DNA of 64,000 bases from positions 81,931,757-81,995,756 of the forward strand of contig NC_077238.1 of NCBI RefSeq assembly GCF_947179165.1, read 5' to 3'. Shown here piece by piece: positions 35,065 to 45,988 of the stretch. The translations under genes were made by a program, and so were the position numbers. Every line of letters begins with the position of its first letter. Position 1 is the stretch's first letter. A model generated the notes under the pieces. The model saw only the letters and a list, made by a program, of their open reading frames with translations, ran no database searches and had not been told where the DNA came from. This DNA comes from Solanum dulcamara. Lineage: Eukaryota > Streptophyta > Magnoliopsida > Solanales > Solanaceae.

Positions 35065-37964
35065 CTACGTTTATTTGTCAAAAGTCATGAGAAAGATGGG
35101 ATTTGGGGAAACCTTCATAGACATGGTATGGAGAATAATGTCTAACAATTGGTACTCTGTCATCATAAATGGCAGCAGGCATGGTTTTTTCCACTCAACA
35201 AGAGGTCTCAAACAGGGAGACCCACTCTCTCCTGCTCTCTTTGTTCTTGGTGCAGAAGTACTGACCAGAATGTTAAACAACCTTCATCAGCACTATCTAT
35301 ACACTGGTTTTCAAATGGAGAAAAGGGGTCCTCAAATTAACCACTTGAGTTTTGCAGATGACATTATTATTTTCACCTCAACTTCCAAGTATTCCCTTCA
35401 ACTCATCATGAAGACTCTTCAGATGTATGAAGGCATTTCTGGGCAGCTTATTAATAAGGACAAAAGCCAAATCTTAATCCCTACCAATACCCCTGATGAT
35501 ATAATGGATAGAGTAGCGACCATCACTGGTTATAAATGCACTCATGGGCCTATGACATACTTGGGATGTCCATTGTATATAGGAAGACAAAGGGTCATAT
35601 ATTTCACTGGTATAGTTTCAAAAGTGATTGCTAAAATTCAAGGGTGGCAGACAAAGATGCTAAGCTATGGGGGGAGAGCCACTTTGATCAAATCAGTGCT
35701 TCAATCACTTCCTATACATCTGTTATCTGCCATAACCCCTACCAGAACCACTTTGAAACAAATAAAATGCCTTATTGCTGAATTCTTCTGGGGTTGGGAT
35801 AAGGAGAAAAGGAAGTACCATTGGGCCTCTTGGGAAACCCTTAGCTTACCATATGAGGAGGGAGGTATTGGTGTAAAAAACTTGGAAGATATATGTCTGG
35901 CAATGCAATACAAACATTGGTGGTTGTTCAGAACTAAGAGATCTTTATGGGGGGATTTCTTGAGAGCTAAATACTGCCAAAGAGCTCACCCTGTCACAAA
36001 AAAGTGGCACACAGGTCAATCTCTCATGTGGAAGAACATGATGAAGAACAAAGGTGACATAGAACCTCACATTAAGTGGACCTTATGTTCAGGGAACTGC
36101 AGTTTCTGGTGGGATGATTGGCTGGGTATTGGCCCTCTAGCCAATCACTATGAATATATTCCAAGATTCAACAACTCCACTGTCTCCATGTTCTTGACAA
36201 ATGGAAAATGGAATGAAGAGAAAATCAGGCAACAGGCCCCTCAACACATGATACACACAATTCTCAATACTAAAATCATGTACCAACAAAACACATTAGA
36301 TCAAGCTCAATGGAAGATGCAATCACATGGAAATTTCACTTGTAAATCAGCTTGGGAAAATGTGAGAAAGAAAAAAAACAAGACATTGATAGATAGGATG
36401 ACATGGCATACTAACATCCCTTTCAAGGCTTCATTCTTGCTTTGGAGAGCATTGAGACACAAACTGCCAACCAATGATAAACTGATTTCTTTTGGGAGAG
36501 AAACTGCAGAGTGCTCATGCTGCTACAGGCCTGGTTTGGACAACATAGAACACATATTTGTCTCTGGAAGCTTTGCTAAACACATCTGGACATATTTCTC
36601 CAACTGGGGGGGAATCAGGCAGGACCACAACTCCATTAGAGACATCTTGATGAGATGGTGGACCTACAAACCAAACAATGCTGTACATAAACTCATGTTG
36701 CAAGCCCTCCCTATATTTATTTGCTGGAATGTCTGGAAGAACAGGTGTGCAAGTAAATATGGAGGAAAGAAATCTAGTACTACTAGGGTGAAGTTCAATA
36801 TAATCAAAGAAATATACATGCTTATTACCACAGTTTTTCCATATATCCAATGGCCACCAGCTTGGAAAGATCTAATTATTTGGATAGAAAACTGTAAGCA
36901 TGACATAAAAGTAACCCAGGTTAAATGGCTCAAACCCCCCCCTAACATAGTTAAACTTAACACTGATGGGAGTGCCATAGGCAACCCAGGAAAGATAGGA
37001 GCAGGAGGAATAGTAAGGGATCACAAGGGTAATTTGATATATGCTTTTGCCTCTCCTTTGGGAGTTGGAACAAATAATCAAGCGGAAGTGCAGGCAGCCA
37101 GTTTTGGCATTAATTGGTGCATTCAACATGGTTATAATAGAGTAATATTGGAAGTAGATTCGGAACTTGTGATCAAGTGGCTGAATCTGGACATCAAACC
37201 ACCCTGGAACATTCAAAACTACGTTAATGAACTCCAACAACTGGTCCAACTGCTAGAATACTTCCAATGCAAACATGTTTTTCGGGAAGCAAATTTTCCA
37301 GCTGATACATTATCTAAGTACAGCCATACACTTGATAATACACAACACTTCTACAACCTTCAACAACTTCCGCAAGAAACCAAGGGCTACATAAAGCTAG
37401 ACAAGATAGGAATGGCAAGCTTCAGGAGAAGAAGATTAAAAAGGATAAAACAACCTTCTTGAACATGTTTATCTCTAATTTTACCAACTTGGCTACGATT
37501 GGTGTTGCTGCAATTTTCCTTGGACCTACTTGGTACGAAATGTCTAAAAAAAAAAAAAAGCAAAGATGAAAAGAATTTCCCCAACCATGCGAGATAGAAG
37601 GTTCGTATACTTGTTCTTGAATAGGACTAGTGTAGGCTACTTTCTTGTATTCTCATGGAAGGGGAGAGTCTCCCTCATTTATGCTTTCTTAGTTGATTTG
37701 TACCGAGAGGAGTCCTCTCACAGGTTTAATGCTTTCTAGTTATAGTTAGTCTCTTTTTGTATCGGGGATGAGTTAGCCGACCTTAAGAGGTTAGCCGACT
37801 TATGAACCACCATAGGATTGGAGGTAAGGTTTATGTCCCCCTCCTTGTATTTGATTTTGATTATTTATGGTAAGGCTTGGGGGTGCTGCTCAACCCCTGA
37901 CTGTGCACGAGAGGTGGGAGCCTCGTGTAGGGTCTGTTCCCAAAAAAAAAAAAAAAAAAAAAAA
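35065..37964 (+). mobile_element. 5'-truncated LINE (L1-like) with poly-A tail
   Basis: The reverse-transcriptase reading frame begins abruptly near 35066-35075, so the endonuclease and most of the finger domain are missing. An open frame runs to 37462, followed by a ~480-bp untranslated tail and a run of 23 A at 37942-37964. A clear target duplication was not found next to the tail. Orientation and poly-A fit target-primed insertion of a truncated LINE transcript. Confidence 0.88.
35075..37462 (+). CDS. LINE ORF2 C-terminal part: reverse transcriptase, zf-RVT, RNase H (~795 aa)
   Basis: Continuous frame without a proper start; coding begins at the truncation. Residues ~30-230 hold the RT core with GLKQGDPLSP and the catalytic FADD motif. 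Around residues 430-520 a zinc-binding zf-RVT-type segment is visible (ARLHKLPTND-like 'LRHKLPTNDKL', 'CSCCYRPGLDNIEHIFVSG'). The last ~130 residues form an RNase H domain: LNTDGSAIGNPG, NQAEVQAA and LEVDSE supply the acidic residues, and 'FREANFPADTLSK' follows. By family this is plant L1-type ORF2, which copies element RNA at a nicked target. The absence of stops over 795 codons argues for recent insertion; without the endonuclease it cannot move on its own. Confidence 0.9.
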   Translation: MSKVMRKMGFGETFIDMVWRIMSNNWYSVIINGSRHGFFHSTRGLKQGDPLSPALFVLGAEVLTRMLNNLHQHYLYTGFQMEKRGPQINHLSFADDIIIFTSTSKYSLQLIMKTLQMYEGISGQLINKDKSQILIPTNTPDDIMDRVATITGYKCTHGPMTYLGCPLYIGRQRVIYFTGIVSKVIAKIQGWQTKMLSYGGRATLIKSVLQSLPIHLLSAITPTRTTLKQIKCLIAEFFWGWDKEKRKYHWASWETLSLPYEEGGIGVKNLEDICLAMQYKHWWLFRTKRSLWGDFLRAKYCQRAHPVTKKWHTGQSLMWKNMMKNKGDIEPHIKWTLCSGNCSFWWDDWLGIGPLANHYEYIPRFNNSTVSMFLTNGKWNEEKIRQQAPQHMIHTILNTKIMYQQNTLDQAQWKMQSHGNFTCKSAWENVRKKKNKTLIDRMTWHTNIPFKASFLLWRALRHKLPTNDKLISFGRETAECSCCYRPGLDNIEHIFVSGSFAKHIWTYFSNWGGIRQDHNSIRDILMRWWTYKPNNAVHKLMLQALPIFICWNVWKNRCASKYGGKKSSTTRVKFNIIKEIYMLITTVFPYIQWPPAWKDLIIWIENCKHDIKVTQVKWLKPPPNIVKLNTDGSAIGNPGKIGAGGIVRDHKGNLIYAFASPLGVGTNNQAEVQAASFGINWCIQHGYNRVILEVDSELVIKWLNLDIKPPWNIQNYVNELQQLVQLLEYFQCKHVFREANFPADTLSKYSHTLDNTQHFYNLQQLPQETKGYIKLDKIGMASFRRRRLKRIKQPS

Positions 37965-38256
37965 TAGTTACCAGGGAAGAAAATTGAGTTTACTTCTTTT
38001 AGTTGACTTTTTTTATTAGACCGGCACTTCAGACTAATGTAATAAAAATGGTTAATTCTTTCATTTTATTTCAAGCTAAATTTTGCCTTTTCATATATTC
38101 TTTTTTAATGTTACCTTATAATTATAACACATAAATCAAGTTTATTTTCTCTAATTTATGACTTTATATTCATTGAATAGCATGGCCACTATCCATAACA
38201 ATTGGTAGTTGGGGAATTAAGAGAATACCTATTGAAAAACGCTTCACCCTTTAAAG

Positions 38257-40101
38257 GTTGCGTCTAGGGCTGGGCATTCGGTATTCGGTTCGGTATTTTT
38301 AAAGTTTGAGTTCGATAATTCGGTACTCGGTAATTCAAAGTATATACCAAATACCGAATAATCAAAATTCGGTTCGGTAATTCGGTAATCGGTAAATCAA
38401 AATTCGGTTCGGTACGGTATTCGGTAATCCCATATTAAAGTGAAGTCCATACAGAATATGTTAGTAAATCATATTCACATTAGCAAGATGTGAAGATTTC
38501 ATTTAAAAATTAAAAGCATGAGAAAAATGTAAGAAATATTCTAAAAAACTCAAGTCTAAGAATATTTCATTTACCTGTTTAACAATGAAGACTAAAACAA
38601 ATCCCATGAATCTTGATTAGAATTTACAATTTAGAATACAAAGTCCCTAAGTCCAATAATTATTCTCAAGCCTTGAATTGCAATGTACACCTATGGAGGG
38701 TGCAAAACATAAAAACTAGGAAACTGTTGTGTTTCTACAGCATCTATTATATAATAATAGGAAAGATGGCATATAAGCCAATCTTGAAGTATTGATATTT
38801 TTTTTTTCTTTGCAGGATTGAAAAAGCAGAAGTCTTTCTTCAGTACTTGACCAAGACTCTATCAAAATAATGTACATAAATATATTAAGATGTGGTTTAT
38901 TCATTTCATGCTGATATTATGACATTCTTATTCAAATCAGAATCTGAACATCAATACAACTCACACCATGGCATAGTGCTCTCTCCTCTCCCTCCAATAC
39001 TGTATTCTGTGAAACATAGTGTCTGCCGAAACTATTCACAGTTTATGCAAAATGTTTGCACATTTATTCTCAACATTATCCAGAAATCTGTAGACAAATA
39101 TATACATATTCTATAAATCCTACATTTCCTTATCAACACTCTTAACTCTCACCCACCTGCAGTAGCTGCTACACTACACTTGCAACACACAAAATCAACA
39201 AACAACAGCAGCAAACAATAGCCACCTACAGCAGCACCAATTGACACCTGCAACACACAACAACAGCAACAAAAAACATAAGCTGCAGCAGCTACACCCC
39301 TCGTTTATTTTTTTAAAATTGAACACTTAATATTCTTATACAATGAAAATCCTATGCAAAAATTAACATTAATCATACAACACCTTTACTGTGAAGGGCG
39401 AGCGGAGAAATCAGAAATAAAGCTGTGAAGACTAAAGGAGTGAAGTTGTGATCTGTGAAGGACTGAAGGGCGAGCGCCGACCAGAGAAATAGAGTTGTGA
39501 AGGAGTAAAGCACTAAAGCTATGAAGGAGTAAAGCACTGAAAGGCTGAAAGCTATGAAGGAGACCAAGGAGTGAAGGCTTGAAGCACTGAAGACGCTACC
39601 TCTGTGAAGGAGTGAAGCACTGAAAGGCTGAAAGCTGTGAAGGAGACCAAGGAGTGAAGCACTGAAGAGTGAAGAGTGAAGATGCTACGTCGCTACCTGC
39701 TTGAGCTGCCTCTGTATTTGTGAATTCATTGTGAATAACACTATAAGAGACTAAGAGTTAACTTAGGGAGTTAGGGTTACTTAGGCATTTCATTTGGGCT
39801 GGACTAAACATTTCTTGACAATGGGCCTTTGCCCTTTTCTACACTTTTTTAGCCCAACAGAATATAATGGACTGCAGCCTGCTTGGACTAATTTACTCAT
39901 TTAATTTCGGTATTCGGTAAATACCGAATACCGAACGGGATAATTAATAAATACCGAAACCGAAACCGAAATACCGAAATGTTAAATTTCGGTACCGAAT
40001 ACCGAACCGAAGTACCGAATACCGAATACCGAAATACCGAAATAGTCGGTTCGGTTCGGTAATTCGGTTTTCGGTATTTTATGCCCACCCCTAGTTGCGT
40101 C
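38257..40101. mobile_element. Non-autonomous hAT-like element, 1829 bp, with 8-bp target duplication
   Basis: The element at 38265-40093 begins TAGGGCTGGGCATTCGGTATT and ends with the inverse, TAGGGGTGGGCATAAAATACC. The 8-bp duplication GTTGCGTC lies at 38257-38264 and 40094-40101. Both ends carry long 'ggtattcggttcggta' subterminal repeats. The interior has no transposase frame but holds a 'gtgaaggagtgaagcactgaa' minisatellite at about 39390-39690. Confidence 0.9.
39390..39690 (+). repeat. GAAGGAGTGAAGCACTGAA minisatellite within the hAT-like element
   Basis: Variants of 'tgaaggagt(a/g)aagcactgaa' with 'aggctgaaagct.tgaaggagaccaaggagtgaag' recur about eight times in irregular order. The longest repeated block, starting 'tgaaaggctgaaagct', appears twice. 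Confidence 0.75.
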
Positions 40102-40480
40102 AATGTGAAAATCCTAAATCTCACCTCGTGCAATGTGGACGGGGAAACCCTAATTGACGTCCTCGATAATTGAGTTGTTGGAGAATTTGAGCCTCTGTGG
40201 TTGTAACAAGTGCCCACAAGGAATTCAAGTTATTAGAGATTCATCATATGCATGTATGGAAAATTTTACCTATTTTTTGAAACCCTAGTTAAGTTGGTGT
40301 TGCAAGATTTTTTATATTCATATAAAGTATCTCATATTCATTGTCCCAATCTTCCATTCAACCTCGAGTCACGTATACTTTTCACCAGGGGATAATTGTA
40401 TTCACCAAGGTCATTTAGACAGATTCTCTCTACACGATTTTTAATTTTCAAGTTGAGGTTTTGAATATGTGAAGTTATTA

Positions 40481-41108
40481 AATATTGTTAGAGTACGTTT
40501 GTCCTTCATTGATCGTATAAGAGCTTATATCCACCAATTGCATTAGGTTTTTTCTAGAGGTTTATTGTACTAATTTGCTAACTTTACGTAAGGTAGAGTT
40601 TGATTATTTGGGGTGATAGCGGAAAAATTGGCATAAGTCATTCTTACTACCATTTTATACTCCCCCATCTCGTATTAATTAGTTTTCATTCTTGTTTTTA
40701 AAAGTCAATTTAATTAATCTTTAAATTTAAATTAGATTAAATTAATATAATAGTTTAAAATTATAATTTAAATATTCAAAAACTACGTACATGAAAAGTA
40801 TTATAAGTTAAAACTTATTCTCATGTCTATATAATATCTTAAAAGTGGACAGAGGGAGCATTTTGGAAAAAAAAATAGACTTTTGTAAGTAAAAGTGAAT
40901 TTGTCTAAAAACCTTGACCAACTTTTTAAATTTGAAATTTTTTTGAAGACAAAATTTTCAAATCTTGTTCAAAATATTTGGTCAAACAAATAAATTTTTA
41001 AAATCTGATCTTAAATTTATTATCTAACTTATTTTAGCCTAAAAACAAATACTTAATAATACTATTTTGTTTCTTAACTTCGTCTTCCTAGCCTAGCATT
41101 CTCTCAAA
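40481..41108. other. Spacer upstream of F-box pseudogene, duplicated at 45.4-46.0 kb
   Basis: No gene. 'gggtgatagcggaaaaattggcataagtcattcttactacc' and following sequence recur in diverged form at about 45510-45560, so flanking DNA was copied together with the F-box genes. Confidence 0.6.
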
Positions 41109-41990
41109 ATGCAAAAGGAAAAACGTCAAAAGCTAAACGATATCACCATTAATGAAGAAATCGAAGCTCCAGACTTGATTAGCAATCTTCCAGATGAACT
41201 TTTACACTCAATAATATCATTTCTTCCAACTAAAGAAGCCGTAGCAACTAGCATATATTCCAAACGTTGGAAATTCCTTTGGAAATCCATGTCTCGACTT
41301 TCTTTGGATCTACACCAAATCTACAATCACCGTGCTAGAAGTCTCGCCATTGTTGACAAGGTTCTTTCATCACTCTCTTTTAATGTCGAATTTTTTCACT
41401 TTCATCACTCCCCACGAACTTGGGTGTGCTCTGATTACATGCTCCGATGGATTGAGTTTTTCACTTTCTGGTGATCTGTCTGGGTGGTTTCTTGTATCAA
41501 ATTCAGGAGAGCAAGTTATTCGATTATACCAAAAGGAAACATATTCCAAGGGAGATTTCTTCAATTTGTGGAGCTGAATAAATATTTGCTAATAGATGGT
41601 CTACCCTTCAAAGGTTGTGTTAATGTTAAGAACCTAAAACTCGGAGCTTGCTTATTGGGCAAGAATACCCTAGTTGAAATCCTCGAAAATTGCAAGGAGT
41701 TGGAGAAATTGACGATACGTAATTGTTCCTACATGTCAATCGATGTGAGCATTCATCACTAGAAACTCAAGTTATTAGAGATTTTTAATATGCATGAACA
41801 GAAATTTTGCCTAATTTCTGAAAGCCTAAATTAGTTGGTGTTGGAAAATTGTGTGTTTTCAACCACACAATCTCGTATTTTGTGTCCAAACCTTCGAATT
41901 TTCCAGATAAATATCGCTTGGTTGCCAGGTTTAACGGTAAGATTTTTTCTATCATCGATAGTGTTCTTAATGGTTGATGCCCTTCCAACT
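41109..41990 (+). pseudogene. F-box/LRR protein gene, frameshifted
   Basis: An ATG at 41109 opens a 121-codon frame. An F-box is clear at about residues 20-60: ISNLPDELLHSIISFLPTKE followed by A.AT.IYSKRWKFLWKS, the SKP1-binding motif of SCF ubiquitin ligases. A segment resembling the conserved RSL..VDKVL region follows. The frame then stops at 41472-41474. Coding similarity continues in another frame at 41484-41760, with an LRR-like NVKNLKLGACLLGKN..L..ILENCKELEKL pattern, and again after further breaks at 41835-41990. It resembles plant F-box/FBD/LRR proteins. More than one disruption is needed to explain it, so it is called a pseudogene; a truncated F-box-only product is possible. Confidence 0.8.
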
Positions 41991-42927
41991 TACATTATGA
42001 CAAACTTTGTAGGGACTTCTAATGCAAATACAACAAGGAAAACAAAGGGCAGAGACAACATTTTCACAGCAGGTGCATCATTTATTATATATAGTTATAA
42101 CTTATATACATACAAAATACTTTATTCTTATATATGCGATATTCCGATGAAAGAGGTTCTGATGAATCTCCTTTTGCTTGTCTAGCTCTACAATTGCTTG
42201 ACAACAAGAAGTTTGGCGGTCTAGGTGTTAGAGATGTAAAATCTCATAACAAAAGCTTGATGTGCTAATGGTTACAAAGTTCTATAAATATTTGATGGTG
42301 AATTTAGTTATAATAATAATATTAATTTTAAGTCATTATAGAAATTTATAAACTTATAATTTTTGAATCTGTCTCTGACCGGTACCTTCACTTTCAAGAG
42401 AGCCTGAAAGTTAAGCATGTGACAAAAAAGAGAATCAACTTGGGATAGCCTAGAAAACTATAGCATATAGCTCACCTCATTTGAAAATATTGTGTACTAA
42501 GATTGTCATGAAGCAAAATCTACTTTGGACAAATTGAGATGAAGTATAGTATAGTAATCTCAGTATTGTTACTTTAAATACAATATTTGTTTTGATTATT
42601 AATTTATTTTAATTTTATTATATTATATTGTTAGATTTGTTGTTGTGTAACGATTGATTAGGTATGATCGCATCGTTACTCTACCTTTTCCCCTCATCTT
42701 GCCCTTATTATTTTACATGATAATTCTACTTTTTACCTTTATCCTATCCTTTTTAATAAATAATTTTATCGCATACCATGCTTTTTCTTTGTAATATTTG
42801 TAAGCTTAATGATGTGAAATACACAATTAATCCAAATATTATATTCATCGATAAAGTACATTATGAAATGATAGATAACAATTACATCCAAACAAGTTAT
42901 AATAAAAATGGTACTAATTAGCATGCT
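41991..42927. other. AT-rich spacer in the F-box pseudogene cluster
   Basis: No supported gene. 'cggtctaggtgttagagatgtaaaatctcataacaaaagcttgatgtgctaatggttacaaa' at about 42218-42280 reads like a scrap of LINE zf-RVT coding sequence (GGLGVRDVKSHNKSLMC.WLQ). The rest is AT-rich. Confidence 0.45.
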
Positions 42928-43440
42928 ATGAGAAGTTCTTTTCCTAGAAGGAAACCAAAAACAAAAAAGGATTCCACAAATGGATATTTACTAAGTGATG
43001 CTTCACCATTTAAAAGTTGTATCAAAGTTAAAACTCTAAATTCAGTTTGCAGGTTCTTACATATGAACCAATTATATTTCTTAAATTATAGGTTCATAAT
43101 CTATTATTTATTATAATTTTAGTAATTTTGCATATATATTGTTACGTTTCGTGTCAAAAATATTGGGTTCATTTGAATAAGATAATTATATTTTCAAAGA
43201 TATTTTTTATTAATCATTAATTTGTCACTTTTCCTTCTTGATGTGTTCCCTTAAACTTAATGAAGCTTCTTCTGTAGCAATTAAACTTCCCAAATTAAAG
43301 AAGATTTCCCCATTCATGAAAGTGTTTACATGCATTATCAATATATAGATTTTTACATTTTTGATTGGGTTAAGTTTAATAAATTAATGTTGCAAAAATA
43401 TTTAGCGTCAATTGAGTTAATGTCATTGCATTCAGAAGTT
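42928..43440 (+). pseudogene. F-box/LRR gene scraps
   Basis: 'ggatatttactaagtgatgcttcaccatttaaaagttgtatcaaagttaaaactctaaa' (42981-43035) matches the 'DGLPFKGCVNVKNLKL' part of the gene at 41109. 'ctaaagaag'-like and 'cccaaattaaagaagatttcc' scraps follow near 43290. No continuous frame. Confidence 0.5.
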
Positions 43441-43618
43441 GTTAAAGTCTTTAATGTCATTAAGATAGAATGTTGATTATAAATATCCACATTTATTATG
43501 CCGCAAAATTCTTTATTTATCGTAGTGACTTCTCATTGTTTAAAACTCAATGTCTAATGAAACTGTACAAATGGTAGTATATAATCAACCTTACAAATTT
43601 CGTTTTATGCATTCCTTA

Positions 43619-44143
43619 TGCTCCGTTCGTTCAGATTTACTTGTCAAATATTTTATAATTTGATTTTTACTTGTATTTGTTATTTTTGACAAATTAAAAA
43701 AGGACATAAATTTGCTTTTTCATATTATATCCTAAATTTATTATTTTCACCGTCTCATTTTAATTGTCATGATAAAATTTTGCACAAGCCTTAAGAAAAC
43801 ATTTATTATTATTTGACTAATATACTCTTTATTAATTTTTGATTTTTATCTACTTATATGCCTCTTAATTCTAGAATAATTAATACTAAGGGTAAAGTTG
43901 GAAAAATATAATTAATTTTCTCTTGATTGTTTAAATTGACAACTATTTTTAGTATACATGACAACTAATATGGGACGGAGGGAGTAACATTGAGTTAATG
44001 TCTTTGAAAAATATAGTGAATAAATATGTTTGGGACCATATCAATTAATAGAGGTAAAATGGTGAATTCACTTTACCAATTATTTTATTTTTTTAATAAG
44101 TGTGTCAAGTCAAAATTTGACAAATAAATCGGAATGGAGGGAG
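43619..44143. mobile_element. Stowaway-like MITE (outer) interrupted by another MITE
   Basis: Left end 'tgctccgttcgttcagatttacttgtc' and right end 'aatttgacaaataaatcggaatggagggag', flanked by TA. Its interior ('acattgagttaatgtctttgaaaaatatagtga..atcaattaatagaggtaaaatgg') matches the uninterrupted element near 55975-56217. It is broken at TTTATTA/ACATTG by the element at 43744-43984. Confidence 0.8.
43744..43984. mobile_element. Stowaway-like MITE (inner, nested)
   Basis: Left end 'ttttcaccgtctcattttaattgtcatgata', right end 'catgacaactaatatgggacggagggag', TA on both sides. It belongs to the same family as the element at 12417. The related element near 56060 shows the unoccupied site 'aatttattaacattgag'. 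Confidence 0.85.
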
Positions 44144-44559
44144 TATAACTGACACCGATTGGTCTAGTGAAATAGTTATGAGTTAACGTGAATTCATTAA
44201 TTTTTATCTGATACATGTATTTAAATAAAAAATTATATTAAATGTATAAGAATTTTCAGCTGGAAACTTAATTGATTGGTCTAATTATTATTGTATATTA
44301 ATTTGAGAATATGACTATAAGAATTCATTAACTTAAAATTTTGAATTTATATACATCAAGAAGTTATGATTTATGAGTTAGTTGAATTTTCAATCACAAT
44401 TTTCCATAAAATCCACAAAATATTGCTGTAAATCTGTTTTAAAAATGTAACTGATATATCAGTTGGGGCAACAATGCAACTAAAATCGACTCATGTCTTT
44501 CCTTCTTACCCAATTTAGCCCCCTTTGTATATTAGGTGTGTTAACACTCTTATATTGAT

Positions 44560-44592
44560 ATCTCTCTCTCTTTCTCTCTCTCTATATATATA
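44560..44592. repeat. TC and TA microsatellite
   Basis: A (TC)n run of about 24 bases is followed directly by (TA)n. Confidence 0.85.
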
Positions 44593-45002
44593 TGTTTTTT
44601 TCTTATTTTTTTGGTAAATATTATTACAGTAAGTTGAATCAATAATGTTGGGTTGATTGAGTTTGATTAATGTTGATCCAGGAAATCATATCATTTGAAA
44701 AACAAAGTTGAAGATGAAAATCAGTTTCAATATTCAACATTATACATAATTATACAAAATTATATTAAATGTATAATGTTGTCTACAAGGTGTGTTAACA
44801 TCGTCATACAATATTGTTTTTTCTTTTTTTTTCTTTTTTTTTCCTTATTTTTTGGATCTATATTATTGTACATTTCATATACATGTTTATATAAAGTTAT
44901 ACATCATTATACATGTACTGTACATGTGAAATTTAAAACAATTTTTTGTGTTTTCTTACTTTTTTCTTAAACTTCTTAACCGTATCTAATCTCTTTTTAT
45001 GC

Positions 45003-45121
45003 TTCTATTGAGCCGTGGATCTCCCGAAAACAGCCGTCCTACCTTGGTAGAAGTCAGGTCTGCGTACACTTTACCCTCTCCAGACCCACGGTGTGGGATT
45101 CCACTGGGTTGTTGTTGTTGT
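45003..45121 (+). mobile_element. SINE 3' part (TS/SolS-like)
   Basis: 'gagccgtggatctcccgaaaacagccgtcctaccttggtag', 'gtcaggtctgcgtacactttaccctctccagacccacggtgtgggatt' and a (GTT)n tail. Same family as the copies at 3400 and 51983. Confidence 0.8.
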
Positions 45122-45949
45122 TACTTTTTTTTGAACAATTTATGTATAAATCGACTTTCCTTGTTGATTTCTTTGCCAAATAATGAAGTTGCAACAATTT
45201 TTTTAATTTTTATTTTTTAACTGTTTGAAATTTGGAGAAGAAGAACGGGAAGTCATCCAATTTTTGTACTTGAATACCTACAACAATTTATTTTTTTTAA
45301 AAAAAAATGCTTCTTTTTTTCGAAGTTAAGCCTATTGGCGTTTTGGCTAAAAATTCCAATGCAAGTGTTGAGCTATAATTTCACAATGTAAATAAGGTAA
45401 TTGTATATTTTTAATTTTTTCCCAAAAATAAAATCAAACTCTACCTTATGTAAAGTTACTGAAGTACAATAAACATTTGCAAAAGAATTCTATTCTAGAT
45501 ATTCTTTTGGGTGATAGTAGGAAAGTTGTATAAGTTATTCTTACTGTCACTTTATATTTCCTTCGTCTAATATTAGTGTTTATGTTTCAATTCTTGAGAG
45601 TCAATTTGACTAATCTTTGGAGCTAAATTAGATTAGATTAATTTTATATTTTCAAATTACAATTTAGATATTCAAAAGCTACAAATTATTATAAGCTACA
45701 CTTGTTCTCATATCAATATAAGATAGTAAAAGTGGACATGGAAGACTTAAGACATATATAAATTTTTGTGAGTGAAACTGAAATTTATCTAAAAAGTTGA
45801 ATGAGTTTTCTAAAACTTGAAAACTTTTTGAAGATAAATTTTTTAAAATATGATCCAAAATTTATAGTTGAATGCTAGTTTTAGCCATAAGTTACTTATT
45901 TTTGTTATTTTAGCATTAAAACACTTTTTTTTATTTTAGAAAAATCCTA
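45122..45949. other. Spacer before the inverted F-box pair
   Basis: No gene. 'caaactctaccttatgtaaagtta..gtacaataaac' at about 45433-45474 is the reverse complement of sequence at about 40560-40602, and 'gggtgatagtaggaaa' at 45510 is a direct copy of 40610. The duplication of F-box flanks was therefore followed by rearrangement. Confidence 0.55.
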
Positions 45950-45988
45950 TAAAAGCGCTTATTAGCTATTTTGGCTTTCCTTTTGTAC

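Larger units (their letters stand above)
38235..40480 (+). pseudogene. F-box/LRR gene fragment split by a hAT-like element
   Basis: 'cttcaccctttaaaggttgcgtc' before the insertion continues after it as 'gtcaatgtgaaaatcctaaatctcac', then 'aaaccctaattgacgtcctcgataattgagttgttggagaattt'. This matches the LRR-like part of the F-box gene at 41109 (about 41600-41720). No F-box or start is present here and stops interrupt every frame. The segment after 40260 ('aaaccctagttaagttggtgttgcaag') also has its counterpart at 41826. Confidence 0.75.

Noticed and set aside
44695..44970. 91-codon plus-strand frame
   Set aside because: It is AT-rich and phenylalanine-rich with no homology pattern, next to a microsatellite.
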